From positions 62,001-126,000 of the forward strand of contig NZ_VCQU01000008.1 of NCBI RefSeq assembly GCF_012932915.1: a DNA stretch of 64,000 nt, written 5' to 3'. How positions within the stretch are numbered: the stretch's first letter is position 1; each line of letters starts with the position of its first letter. Positions 1-7,397 of the stretch are shown here, piece after piece. Source of the stretch: Antrihabitans stalactiti. Its GTDB lineage: Bacteria; Actinomycetota; Actinomycetes; Mycobacteriales; Mycobacteriaceae. The translations under genes and the position numbers were made by a program. Below the pieces are notes generated by a model that worked only from the letters and a program-made list of their open reading frames with translations, did not search any database and was not told where the DNA came from.

Positions 1-139
1 GTTCGGTCAGCACACGAACATCGTCGTCGCCAACGACAATGGCACCATCAAGACAGTCGGTGGCAACGAAGGCGGGATCCGCGTACGGACCCTAGTCATC
101 GCTGACGAACCCGGGATCGTGGGGTTCGGCCGGCTCTAG
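1..139 (+). CDS. C-terminal end of a CHAP-like secreted protein (partial)
   Basis: Only the last 45 residues are present; the reading frame enters from before the window and ends at TAG 137-139. The tail contains an IVVANDNGTI stretch, then GGNEGGIRVR and a final GFGRL. This pattern (beta strand, a G-N-E/Q-G turn, final aromatic-Gly-Arg) resembles the C-terminus of CHAP / TIGR02594 amidase-like domains of actinobacterial secreted proteins, but the catalytic Cys and His region is outside the window. Its stop codon overlaps the stop of the convergent DUF3052 gene by sharing CTAG. The family assignment is inference from a short fragment. Confidence 0.5.
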   Translation, partial: FGQHTNIVVANDNGTIKTVGGNEGGIRVRTLVIADEPGIVGFGRL

Positions 140-537
140 CGGTGTCGGTTTTCTTTGCGCCACACCAACTTGAGCCCGGACCAGTCGTCGTCGACGGCCG
201 CGACCTTTACATCGACCAGTCCTAGGCCCAGCGCGGTCTCGCGAATCAGATTCTCGTCGACGTCGCTCACGTGCCCAGTTGCCTTGCGTGGCCACAGAAT
301 CCATAGGGCACTTGCGGGAAATATCGTGTCGGCGTTGCCTGCGATGCGGTCGGGCACCTGCGCCGCTGCGGTGACGAACGACAGCACGACGTCCGCCGTC
401 ACCGCCCGGTCGACGATGTCTGCGTCAGCCGGGGGATCGTCCAAAGCCCAACCCGCTGGGGCATTCTCGATCAGGACGGTGCTCCCAGCCTTGATACCGA
501 GTTTGCGCACCTGCGGAGTGGGGGAGTACCCGGCCAT
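136..537 (-). CDS. DUF3052 family protein
   Basis: A 133-residue soluble protein. The start is set at the ATG at 537, because MAGYSPTPQVRKLGIK is the usual beginning of DUF3052 proteins; a further ATG lies 21 bases upstream. The conserved features are the N-terminal KLGIKAGS segment, an LSFVTAAAQV strand, an ALWILWPRKATG strand typical of this family, and a C-terminal WSGLKLVWR. No enzymatic function is established for the family and none can be read from the sequence. The first 113 bases overlap the end of the upstream acyltransferase gene on the same strand in another frame, so the two are probably co-transcribed. No clear ribosome binding site precedes the chosen start. Confidence 0.85.
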   Translation of the reverse strand: MAGYSPTPQVRKLGIKAGSTVLIENAPAGWALDDPPADADIVDRAVTADVVLSFVTAAAQVPDRIAGNADTIFPASALWILWPRKATGHVSDVDENLIRETALGLGLVDVKVAAVDDDWSGLKLVWRKENRHR

Positions 538-1828
538 GGGAGGAGTCTGCCAGGCCATTCGCGTGCGTCTGGTCGAGGGCTCGGGCGACGATCAATGCGA
601 CGGCGGCGACGATCGTGCACCAGATCCCGGGTCCGACGAGTCCCCACTTGGCGGCGAGGAGGTTCGCGACGCCGGCAATCACGACCGCGATACCCGTCAT
701 CGCGCTGTTCCCGGTGACCGCACCGTCCCACCACGGCAGCGGACGATTCTCGAATTGCTGCAATCCCAGGAACAGCGCTGCCGTCACCGCATACAACGCG
801 AGCACCTGGACTACGAGCAGCGCTGCGAATCCGGGTTGGGCTGGGTCGGTACGGTCGTAGCCGAGCAGGTGACTGACTGCAGTGACCAGCAACAACGCCG
901 GCATGTGCCAGAGATATAGCGTCATCGCGCCGCCGTTCCCGATCGCGACGAGCCACCAGACGCGCGCGTTTCGGGCGAGGCGGTCGCACCACGGCGCGAT
1001 GGCGATGAACAGGCACGACAGCACGATCGCGTGCCCGGCAAGGACCAACGACGGCGGCGTCATGTTCGACAGCCGTTGCCCTTCGACGGTGACCAGGCTC
1101 AGTTCGTACGGACCAAGAGCAACCAGCGCGACATCGACGACGAACATCGCACCTGCGAGAGTCGCTGCTGCGCCACGGCTTACGAGTCCGCGCGCGTAGC
1201 CGACGCCGAGCGCAGCTGGAATCAGCCAAACCAAGATGTTGAGGTAGCTCAGCATCGACGGTCCGTCGTGCAGGCGCGTCCAATCGACCGCAGCGGCGCC
1301 GACGTACACACTGCCGACGGTCAAGGTCAGGTGCCAGCCCTGGGTCATTCTGGTGAACGCCGGGACGAAGGCGAGGACGATGACGTACACGCCGATGAAC
1401 CAGAGCAGTTGGACGCTGAGGCCGGCGATCTGGCGTTGTACCTGGTGTGCGGCGAATTGCTGCAAGACCGCAAGCGCGACCACCCAGGCCGCGACGTAAT
1501 AGAAGACCGGTCGATAGAGACGTTGCGCTCGCCGCAGAAGCCAGCCGCCCCAATTCGTTCCAGGCGTGTAGCCCATTGCGCTGGATGCGGCGCCCGCGAA
1601 GAAGAACAGCGGCAGCACTTGCAGGACCCACGTGAGTGCTTGCAGCACGGGTGAATTCGTGAGGAGGTTGCCGAAATGCAGACCGTCGGAGTCGACGCTG
1701 ACCAACAGCATCACGCCGTGTCCGGTGATGACGACGAGCAGCGACACGATCCGAATGAGATCGAGCGAGCGGTCGCGGTTCCGGGGCGTCTTTTCGGCGA
1801 CGGTCGCGACTGTTGGCAGCATGTGCAT
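425..1828 (-). CDS. Acyltransferase family 3 membrane protein
   Basis: A polytopic membrane protein of about 467 residues. The N-terminal RNRDRSLDLIRIVSLLVVIT segment followed by G-H is the signature of membrane acyltransferase family 3, in which the His after the first helix is needed for acyl transfer to sugars or glycolipids at the membrane. About ten hydrophobic segments follow, including LYLWHMPALLLV, a motif common near the end of these enzymes. The start is placed at ATG 1828 (ATG 1822 is equally possible); an in-frame extension to 1993 looks non-coding. The last 45 or so residues are hydrophilic, low in family resemblance and overlap the DUF3052 gene, so the true functional end may lie earlier. 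Substrate unknown. Confidence 0.8.
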   Translation of the reverse strand: MHMLPTVATVAEKTPRNRDRSLDLIRIVSLLVVITGHGVMLLVSVDSDGLHFGNLLTNSPVLQALTWVLQVLPLFFFAGAASSAMGYTPGTNWGGWLLRRAQRLYRPVFYYVAAWVVALAVLQQFAAHQVQRQIAGLSVQLLWFIGVYVIVLAFVPAFTRMTQGWHLTLTVGSVYVGAAAVDWTRLHDGPSMLSYLNILVWLIPAALGVGYARGLVSRGAAATLAGAMFVVDVALVALGPYELSLVTVEGQRLSNMTPPSLVLAGHAIVLSCLFIAIAPWCDRLARNARVWWLVAIGNGGAMTLYLWHMPALLLVTAVSHLLGYDRTDPAQPGFAALLVVQVLALYAVTAALFLGLQQFENRPLPWWDGAVTGNSAMTGIAVVIAGVANLLAAKWGLVGPGIWCTIVAAVALIVARALDQTHANGLADSSHGRVLPHSAGAQTRYQGWEHRPDRECPSGLGFGRSPG

Positions 1829-1980
1829 GAATCTCAGGGTGCCGGTCTCGACGACTGCACCGGAGAGCAGAACTACTCGAGCGGGGTGAGTATTTCGCAA
1901 TAGGTATCTGACGATTAGCTGCAGCGTTATCGTAAGAGCCGCTACTCGCAAGTATGCGAAGTCGAAGGGGCCCACTAAGC

Positions 1981-3120
1981 ATGACCGAGACAAACGAAGG
2001 TGTGGCGTCGGCGCCCGCCGTCGAACCGCCGATCTGGATCACGCACGGGGAGTTCGGAAAGCGCTTCTTTCGAGAGGCAGTGACGATCGGTCGGATCGAG
2101 GACGCACTCGCGGGGATGACCGGCAAGGGCATCAAGATCGGGCCCGTCGAGATCGGCCCAGCGGGGATGGCTGGCTTCGTTGCGGAAGGCAGCGTCGGCG
2201 AACCGACGATCACCCCGCATCCCGGCGAGGAAGTGTCGTACGACCTCGTGGTTCCCGCGTCGCTCAGCATCGTGCTCCGGCTCGGTCAGGAAATTCGCCT
2301 GCAGGTGGGCGTCGAAATCAACCTCGTCCTGGCGGCGCGCCCGGCCGCGCCGCTGCGCATCGTGATCGAAATCCCCAAGATCACCCACCGCGACGTGAAG
2401 CTCGTCTTCCGCGCGGAGGCTCTCGGCGCAATGTGGCAGTGGCTGCTGGAGCCGATGGGCGAGGTAATTCGCCGTGAGGTCGCTACTCGGCTCAATGCAA
2501 TGCTGTCGGAGGCGGATTCGATGCGAGGTCGCATCGTCGACGTCGCGGCTCGCATCAACGACACCAAAGAGAACACCGATCTCAACGTCGAATGGATCAC
2601 TTACGACCAGTTCGGCGAGCGCTTCTTCCGCGAGGCCGTGACCGAGCAGCGGATCATGGAGAACGTCAGCGACCTCGCTGGTCGTCAGGTCGACATCGGA
2701 CCGCTGAAGGCGGGGCCACGGGGGGTCGCCGAAGTGACCGCCAACGGGCAAGTTCGCGAGCCTGTCGTCACAGCACGGCAGGGCGGTGAATTCGTCAGCC
2801 TCGACCTGGTCATTCCGCTCGGCCTCGATCTCGTGATCGCGATGGGCAAGGACAATCGCTACGAAGCGGCGATCGACATCCCGCTCGTGCTCACAGCCCG
2901 CCCCGCCGACCCGCTCGTCGTCGTCGTCGAGGTCACGCCGCCGACGGCGGAAGAGGTGGCGATCGAGCTTAAGGCCAAAGGTCTGCGCGCGTCGTTCCTC
3001 GGCGTGGTCGGCGGCGTCAAGAACGAGATCGCCGAACAGGTCGCGTCGACCGTCAGCGAAGAGGTCGGCGACCGCACAAGTCGGCGTGTGGACATCGCCG
3101 AACGGATCAGCGGAGCCTGA
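1981..3120 (+). CDS. Tandemly duplicated two-domain protein of unknown function
   Basis: A 379-residue protein without signal peptide or membrane helix. It consists of two homologous halves: repeat 1 begins at W19 (ITHGEFGKRFFREAVT) and repeat 2 at W205 (ITYDQFGERFFREAVT), an offset of 186 residues. Each half has the same order: an FGxRFFREAVT helix, an IDIGPL/VEIGP segment, a row of beta strands ending in LVLxARPAxPL, a strand, and a C-terminal amphipathic helix ending in DVAARI or DIAERI. Long alternating hydrophobic strands plus a helix recall lipid-binding folds such as TULIP proteins, but this is only a guess. The ATG at 1981 has a GAAGGGG ribosome site. A strong hairpin terminator follows at 3237. 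I do not recognise the family. Confidence 0.85.
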   Translation: MTETNEGVASAPAVEPPIWITHGEFGKRFFREAVTIGRIEDALAGMTGKGIKIGPVEIGPAGMAGFVAEGSVGEPTITPHPGEEVSYDLVVPASLSIVLRLGQEIRLQVGVEINLVLAARPAAPLRIVIEIPKITHRDVKLVFRAEALGAMWQWLLEPMGEVIRREVATRLNAMLSEADSMRGRIVDVAARINDTKENTDLNVEWITYDQFGERFFREAVTEQRIMENVSDLAGRQVDIGPLKAGPRGVAEVTANGQVREPVVTARQGGEFVSLDLVIPLGLDLVIAMGKDNRYEAAIDIPLVLTARPADPLVVVVEVTPPTAEEVAIELKAKGLRASFLGVVGGVKNEIAEQVASTVSEEVGDRTSRRVDIAERISGA

Positions 3121-3236
3121 CGGGCGTCCTACGGGCACGTCACCACATCCACCGAGGCCTGAAACAAATGTGACTCATGTGGTTAATGGGGCTAGCGGAG
3201 TCAGAGTTGTTGTGGTGGAATGTGTAAACGATCGAA

Positions 3237-3290
3237 GCTACCGGCGCGTTCGTGAGAAACGGGGAAGGCGCGCCGGTAGCGATTTTTTTT
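3237..3290 (+). terminator. Rho-independent terminator or leader attenuator
   Basis: A perfect 12-bp inverted repeat (gctaccggcgcg at 3237-3248 and its complement at 3269-3280) encloses a 20-nt loop and is followed by GA and eight T residues at 3283-3290. This is a textbook intrinsic terminator for the gene ending at 3120. It ends only 21 nt before the GTG of the next gene, so transcription of that gene must either start after the hairpin or read through it. Confidence 0.85.
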
Positions 3291-3311
3291 GACTAAGTGA
3301 GCGAGGTCCAC

Positions 3312-4037
3312 GTGTACGTCTCCCGTCGTGAACTTTTCAGGTATCTGGCCGTCGGATCGTGCGCTGTCGGTGCCGCTGCCGTCGGAGTCAATTCCGGAGT
3401 GGCACAAGCCGCTTCGAAGCTGGGCACCCTCGTGGACTACTCGGCCGGCGTGCCGTCCGCCGAGGCGATCCTCGACGCGGGCCATCTCGGCGCCATCCGC
3501 TACGTGTCCGATCGACGCAAAGGCGCCGAGTGGATGGAAGGCAAGCCGCTGCTGGCCGACGAGGTCGAAGCGTTCGAAGCCGCAGGCCTCGAAATCGTGT
3601 CCTGCTATCAGTACGGCAAGGCCGAAACTGCCGATTGGCGCGGCGGGCTCGAAGCAGGCAAACGGCACGCCGAGCGGGGCCTGGAATTGCACCTCGCCGC
3701 CGGTGGACCCGAGAACCGTCCGATCTACGCCTCGATCGACGACAACCCAACGCAAATCGAGTTCGCGACCATGATCGCGCCCTACCTGCTGGGCTGGCAG
3801 TCGGTCGTCGGCAAAGAGAACACCGGCGTCTACGCGAACTCGCCGACGATCGACCTCGCCAGCATCGCCGGCCTCGGATCCTGGTACTGGCAACACAATT
3901 GGGGAACGCCGAAGGGTTACGTCCACCCCGCTGCGCACCTCCACCAAGTCCAGATCGACAAAGGCCGGATCGACGGAATCGCCGTCGACATCAACAACAT
4001 CTTGAAACCCGACTACGGCCAGTGGTCGTTGACTTAA
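3312..4037 (+). CDS. Tat-exported DUF1906 protein, Rv2525c homologue
   Basis: A 241-residue protein that begins with a twin-arginine signal (SRRELFRYLAVG, then an Ala/Val-rich stretch ending VAQAAS). The mature part matches M. tuberculosis Rv2525c closely: GTLVDYSAGVPS, IRYVSDRRKGAEWM, VSCYQYGKAETADW, IYASIDDNPT, TGVYANSPTID, YWQHNWGTPKGY and HLHQVQIDK all have direct counterparts. The DUF1906 domain has a glycoside hydrolase-like TIM barrel fold; the conserved acidic and Tyr/Trp residues would lie in its cleft. Rv2525c is a cell-envelope protein with a proposed link to peptidoglycan, but its substrate is not settled. GTG 3312 is preferred over GTG 3297 because GCGAGG sits six bases before it. 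A terminator-like hairpin lies immediately upstream. Confidence 0.9.
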   Translation: MYVSRRELFRYLAVGSCAVGAAAVGVNSGVAQAASKLGTLVDYSAGVPSAEAILDAGHLGAIRYVSDRRKGAEWMEGKPLLADEVEAFEAAGLEIVSCYQYGKAETADWRGGLEAGKRHAERGLELHLAAGGPENRPIYASIDDNPTQIEFATMIAPYLLGWQSVVGKENTGVYANSPTIDLASIAGLGSWYWQHNWGTPKGYVHPAAHLHQVQIDKGRIDGIAVDINNILKPDYGQWSLT

Positions 4038-4079
4038 CCCCCCGCTAGTGGGGTAGGGCGTGGCACAGCCCGGTTAGCT

Positions 4080-4676
4080 TCAAGAACTCGCAGAACAACT
4101 GCTGTATGGGATCCATCGATGACACCTCCCATCCCTTTCACCTGAGACAACGGGGTGAGTCGTCAACCGGTTCAATGTCGTTGGCGGCGAAGCCTTCGTC
4201 GCTCGAGGGGGCGGGTATTCGCGTCGCCTCTCGACCGTTGTTTGCAAAGCCGCCCCTTGGACCTGCCGCAAATGCCGTTGCTCGCCGACCGCGCGGGCGT
4301 CGGAGAGCAGGGCGAGAAACGCGTCGTCGACGTCTGCCGCGTCGCGCAGCCGAAATACGTGCAGCACGTTGCGGGGCGAGAACACCTGCACACTCCGAAA
4401 TGTCGGGTGCTCTGTGGACCGGGCGAGCACGAGATGGCCGTCCAGCCAATGCTTTCGGGGCATGAAGGCCGCGAAGCTCATTCGGATATGAAAGGCGATT
4501 CGTGTGCGCTGCGCGAGGACGTCGACCGGCTCGACGGCAGCTCGCAAGAGGTCGAACAATTCTCGGACCTGGGGGTCCGTGCCGACGAAGTGGGCGTCGA
4601 GATCACCCAACTCCGCGCACGTGTGGGTCTGGTTGACGTTGGCGAACGTGCGACCGCACGACGGGCAGTGCCACAC
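4080..4676 (-). CDS. DUF5655 protein with N-terminal zinc-finger-like motif
   Basis: A 198-residue protein starting at GTG 4676. The N-terminus MWHCPSCGRTFANVNQTHTC carries a CxxC...H-x-C pattern that could bind one zinc ion. It is followed by the DUF5655 core: LDAHFVG, VRELFDLL, a QRTRIAFHIRMSFA strand pair and WLDGHLVLAR. The family has no established reaction. The core ends near AVGEQRHLRQ (about residue 137); the remaining 60 residues are Arg/Pro/Ser-rich and look like read-through of a non-coding frame, suggesting that a natural stop was lost. The gene starts 3 nt after the stop of the nine-residue-repeat gene, so the two form an operon. Confidence 0.75.
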   Translation of the reverse strand: MWHCPSCGRTFANVNQTHTCAELGDLDAHFVGTDPQVRELFDLLRAAVEPVDVLAQRTRIAFHIRMSFAAFMPRKHWLDGHLVLARSTEHPTFRSVQVFSPRNVLHVFRLRDAADVDDAFLALLSDARAVGEQRHLRQVQGAALQTTVERRREYPPPRATKASPPTTLNRLTTHPVVSGERDGRCHRWIPYSSCSASS

Positions 4677-4679
4677 GAG

Positions 4680-5006
4680 TCAGTTTTGTGTGCGTGCGAT
4701 CGGCTCGTCGTACTCCGGGTCGTTGGGGACGATGTAGAGCCGCGGCCGCGGCTGGGGGACAGCGCGGTCGCCCCGCCACGAGAACAACGACCATTGCGAG
4801 AGTCCGGAGAACACGGACCCGATGCTGCCGAACGACGCGGTGGAAATCGCCGAGCCGAAGGAACCTGCGGACCCGACCGACAGGATCGATCCGACGCTAC
4901 CGATCGACAGAACCGAGTAAGCGGATCCGATCGAGAGGATCGACCCCTCGGAGCGGATCGACAGGATCGAGTTGCGCGAGCGCAGTGACTTTTTCGACCG
5001 GGCCAT
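4680..5006 (-). CDS. Small protein built of nine-residue SILSIGSxG repeats
   Basis: A 108-residue protein. Residues 1-12 are basic (MARSKKSLRSRN). Residues 13-66 are six consecutive nine-residue units: SILSIRSEG, SILSIGSAY, SVLSIGSVG, SILSVGSAG, SFGSAISTA and SFGSIGSVF. A short Trp-containing linker (SQWSLFSWRGD) and a polar tail ending PEYDEPIARTQN follow. There is no signal peptide. Regular Ser/Gly positions with alternating Ile/Leu/Val could form a short beta-solenoid or an amphipathic, membrane-associated sheet; this is inference. I have the impression that similar repeat proteins occur in other actinobacteria as hypothetical proteins. The gene is 3 nt from the DUF5655 gene and probably co-expressed with it. 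A hairpin at 5007-5033 abuts the ATG. Confidence 0.75.
   Translation of the reverse strand: MARSKKSLRSRNSILSIRSEGSILSIGSAYSVLSIGSVGSILSVGSAGSFGSAISTASFGSIGSVFSGLSQWSLFSWRGDRAVPQPRPRLYIVPNDPEYDEPIARTQN
4809..4970 (-). repeat. Six tandem 27-bp coding repeats
   Basis: The stretch encoding residues 13-66 of the small repeat protein is made of six 27-bp units, each coding for nine residues. The first four units are the most alike at protein level (S-I/V-L-S-I/V-x-S-x-x); the last two are shifted variants in which the Gly and Ser positions move. The DNA shows the same periodicity through recurring GGATCGA / GATCGACAG blocks. Confidence 0.8.
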
Positions 5007-5033
5007 CCCCTGGGTCTACCACAGCCCCAGGGG
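5007..5033 (-). promoter_or_regulatory. Hairpin abutting the start of the repeat-protein gene
   Basis: On the minus strand a 7-bp perfect inverted repeat (CCCCTGG and CCAGGGG, 13-nt loop) ends directly at the ATG at 5006. The right arm contains the only ribosome-site-like bases (AGGGG) before the start, so folding could hide them. It could also be the terminator of the upstream secreted-protein gene, although no T-run follows. Confidence 0.4.
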
Positions 5034-5056
5034 TTCGCAAAGTCCGATTGAACCGG

Positions 5057-5839
5057 CTACGCGACGGTGAAGAAGCCGACCGTCGGCAAGAAGGAGCAGC
5101 TGCGTGGAGCAGCATCCGCGGCCTGCGTTGTCAGCGTTCCCGAGATGACGGCGAGCACTCGGCCCGGTCCGGTATCGGAGAGCACGGACAGCGTCGCTGG
5201 GCCGTCAGGATTGATATTGGCCGCGTTTGTGAGTGTCTGAGTCTCGGTCTTGCGGTTGTCGATGTTTAGCCACGTGACGGTCATCGGGCCGGCCTGCACC
5301 GGGGCGAGGGGCTTGGTGCCGAGCGCGGTGAACACGAACCCAGCCTGGCCTGCCTTGGGTCCGGGCGGGGGGAGCTTGGCGGGACCGGGAACGGCGAGGG
5401 CCGTGCCGACGGAATCGGCGGTGTCGGAGATGCAGCCTTTACCGATCGTCGGGTAGAGGAACTGTGCGATCACTGGCGCGCTGTCCGGCGGCGGGATGTC
5501 GGGGCCGCCGCCGCCGCTGCCGTCGAGGAACTTGATGAGGCTGCCGAGGACCGACTGGATCTGGGGAGGCAGGCCTGGATTCTGCTGAATCACCTTGAGC
5601 TGCTCGATCAACGCGGACTGCGGGCTGTCGGCAATATCCGCGGGTCCGGCGACGGCGCCGAGGATGGCTGGAGCGAGCGACGCGAGCGCATCAACCGGTA
5701 CGCCGGCGGGAATGATCGGGACCGGGATCGGTACCGAGGGAGCCGGTTCGGCGGTCGCGAAGGACGGCGCGGCAAGTGCGGACGCGGCCGCTATCGCCAG
5801 CGCGGTCGTTGCAATTCGCGTTGCTTGGGTGCGAAACAC
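5057..5839 (-). CDS. Secreted protein of unknown function
   Basis: A 260-residue exported protein. Residues 1 to about 31 form a Sec signal peptide (basic MFRTQATRIATT, hydrophobic Ala/Leu core, ATA cleavage region). A Pro-rich segment, an IEQLKVIQQNPGLPPQIQSV helix and a Gly-rich linker lead to the C-terminal domain, which starts near FLYPTIGKGCIS and ends SCSFLPTVGFFTVA. The two Cys residues, one at each end of this domain, probably form a disulfide. The arrangement FLYPTIGxGC ... PGPAKLPPPGPxxGQ ... FLPTVGFF recurs, as far as I recall, in exported proteins of Rhodococcus, Gordonia and Nocardia of unknown role. It lies upstream of the repeat-protein operon on the same strand, 50 nt away. 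Confidence 0.8.
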   Translation of the reverse strand: MFRTQATRIATTALAIAAASALAAPSFATAEPAPSVPIPVPIIPAGVPVDALASLAPAILGAVAGPADIADSPQSALIEQLKVIQQNPGLPPQIQSVLGSLIKFLDGSGGGGPDIPPPDSAPVIAQFLYPTIGKGCISDTADSVGTALAVPGPAKLPPPGPKAGQAGFVFTALGTKPLAPVQAGPMTVTWLNIDNRKTETQTLTNAANINPDGPATLSVLSDTGPGRVLAVISGTLTTQAADAAPRSCSFLPTVGFFTVA

Positions 5840-6119
5840 TAGATGTCCCCATCCTTCGTCGGTCAGGCAATTGTCGAGGAGTGGTAACCGTTGCCGATTC
5901 GGGCGTCACTCTATGTAGCGTGACCGGATCTTGTACAGCCGCGACGTCACACAATCGTCGACAAGCGAACGATAGCCTGTTACTGAAGTGATCAATGTGA
6001 ATGTTGATGCAACTGTTATAGCTCTGGGTGGTCGTCGGGTCGCAAAAGAGGTATGACCGCTACGCTCGTCGCGACGGTTTTCGACTTCGCCGGCGCAATC
6101 GAAACAGGGAGGGTCGGCT

Positions 6120-7397
6120 GTGAGCGGATTCACCCGCGTCCGGGCCGCGCTCGGCTCGCCGACCGGCGCGGCGGTACTGCTTGCTGTTGCAGTCGTCGCT
6201 CGCCTGGCCTGGACGCTGTTCACCAAGAACGGGATGAACCTCGTCGATCTGCGCGTCTATGTCGACGGGTCCGCCGCGCTGCTGAGCGGCGACCTGTACG
6301 GATACACCACGGCGGAATACACCCCGGACTTCCCACTTCCGTTCACCTACCCGCCGTTCGCGGCGCTCGTCTTCTTTCCGCTGCACTACCTGCCGTTCGA
6401 CTTCGTCGGAATCGCGTGGCAGCTGCTGACCGTTGCGGCCCTGTTCGCCGTCGTGTCGATGGCATTCGACCTGCTGCTCGGCGAAGCGGATGCCGACGAG
6501 GTGGCGAAGCGCCGCGCAACGGTCCTGGTGTGGACCGCCCTCGGCGTCTGGACCGAGCCCGTCCGAACGACGCTCGACTATGGGCAAGTCAACGTTTTCC
6601 TCGTCCTCGGTGCGATATTCGCGGTGCGAAGTTCGCGCTGGTGGCTGTCCGGATTCCTCGTGGGATTCGTCGCTGGGATCAAACTCACACCCGCGATAAT
6701 CGGCCTCTATTTCCTTGCCCGACGCCGCTGGGCCACTGTCATCACGTCCGCCGTCGTCTTCGGGGCGACGGTCGGGGTGAGTTACCTAGTGGTCGGCGGT
6801 CAGGCGCGCGAGTACTTCGGCAAGCTTTTGGGCGACGCGTCGCGAATCGGTCCGGTGGGGTCGGTTTGGAACCAGTCGCTGCGCGGTGCCTTGAGCCGCA
6901 TCGTCGGCCACGACGTGGAAAGCGGCCCGGTATGGATCGGCGCGGTGTTGGTCGTCGCCGTACTCGCGGTCTTCGCATGGCGCGCGCTCGACCCGACCGA
7001 CCGGCTCGGAACGCTCCTCGTCGTCGCATTCCTGGGCCTGCTCGTATCGCCGATCTCCTGGTCGCACCACTGGGTGTGGACCATGCCGCTGCTGATCTGG
7101 TTGCTGCACGGTCCGTACCGGGAGGTCCTGGCAGCGCGAGTGCTCGCCTGGTACTGGGCGGTGAACATCGCCCTCGGCGTGCCGTGGTTACTCGGCTACT
7201 TCCAGGACTCGGCGTGGGTCATTCCCCGGCCGTGGCCACTCGCATGGCTCGGCGCGGTGGATGTGTACGGAACGATCGCGCTGTACGTCTTGATGATCTA
7301 CCTGGGGGCGAAGATCAAGAAGCCAATCGATCGATCGTCCGAGCCAGCGCAAGATCCAGTTCCGTCAGACCACCCTCGGAGTGGGTCGACAGGGTGA
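6120..7397 (+). CDS. pimE: Polyprenol-phosphate-mannose alpha-1,2-mannosyltransferase PimE (GT87)
   Basis: A 425-residue membrane glycosyltransferase. PimE moves mannose from polyprenyl-phosphate-mannose to phosphatidylinositol tetramannoside on the periplasmic face, committing the lipid to polar PIM5/PIM6. Support comes from the GT87 pattern: about nine hydrophobic segments, the VDLRVY motif after the first one (D43 is in the position of the proposed catalytic Asp of mycobacterial PimE), TYPPFAALVFFPL, DYGQVNVFLVLG, AGIKLTPAI and SPISWSHHWVW. Gene order pimE-phhB-mutT2 is the same as Rv1159-Rv1159A-Rv1160. GTG 6120 is preceded by GGGAGGG. The last 28 residues are polar and overlap the phhB gene by 83 bases in antisense, so they may be non-essential. 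lpqW, which acts at the same pathway branch, lies 3 kb downstream. Confidence 0.88.
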   Translation: MSGFTRVRAALGSPTGAAVLLAVAVVARLAWTLFTKNGMNLVDLRVYVDGSAALLSGDLYGYTTAEYTPDFPLPFTYPPFAALVFFPLHYLPFDFVGIAWQLLTVAALFAVVSMAFDLLLGEADADEVAKRRATVLVWTALGVWTEPVRTTLDYGQVNVFLVLGAIFAVRSSRWWLSGFLVGFVAGIKLTPAIIGLYFLARRRWATVITSAVVFGATVGVSYLVVGGQAREYFGKLLGDASRIGPVGSVWNQSLRGALSRIVGHDVESGPVWIGAVLVVAVLAVFAWRALDPTDRLGTLLVVAFLGLLVSPISWSHHWVWTMPLLIWLLHGPYREVLAARVLAWYWAVNIALGVPWLLGYFQDSAWVIPRPWPLAWLGAVDVYGTIALYVLMIYLGAKIKKPIDRSSEPAQDPVPSDHPRSGSTG

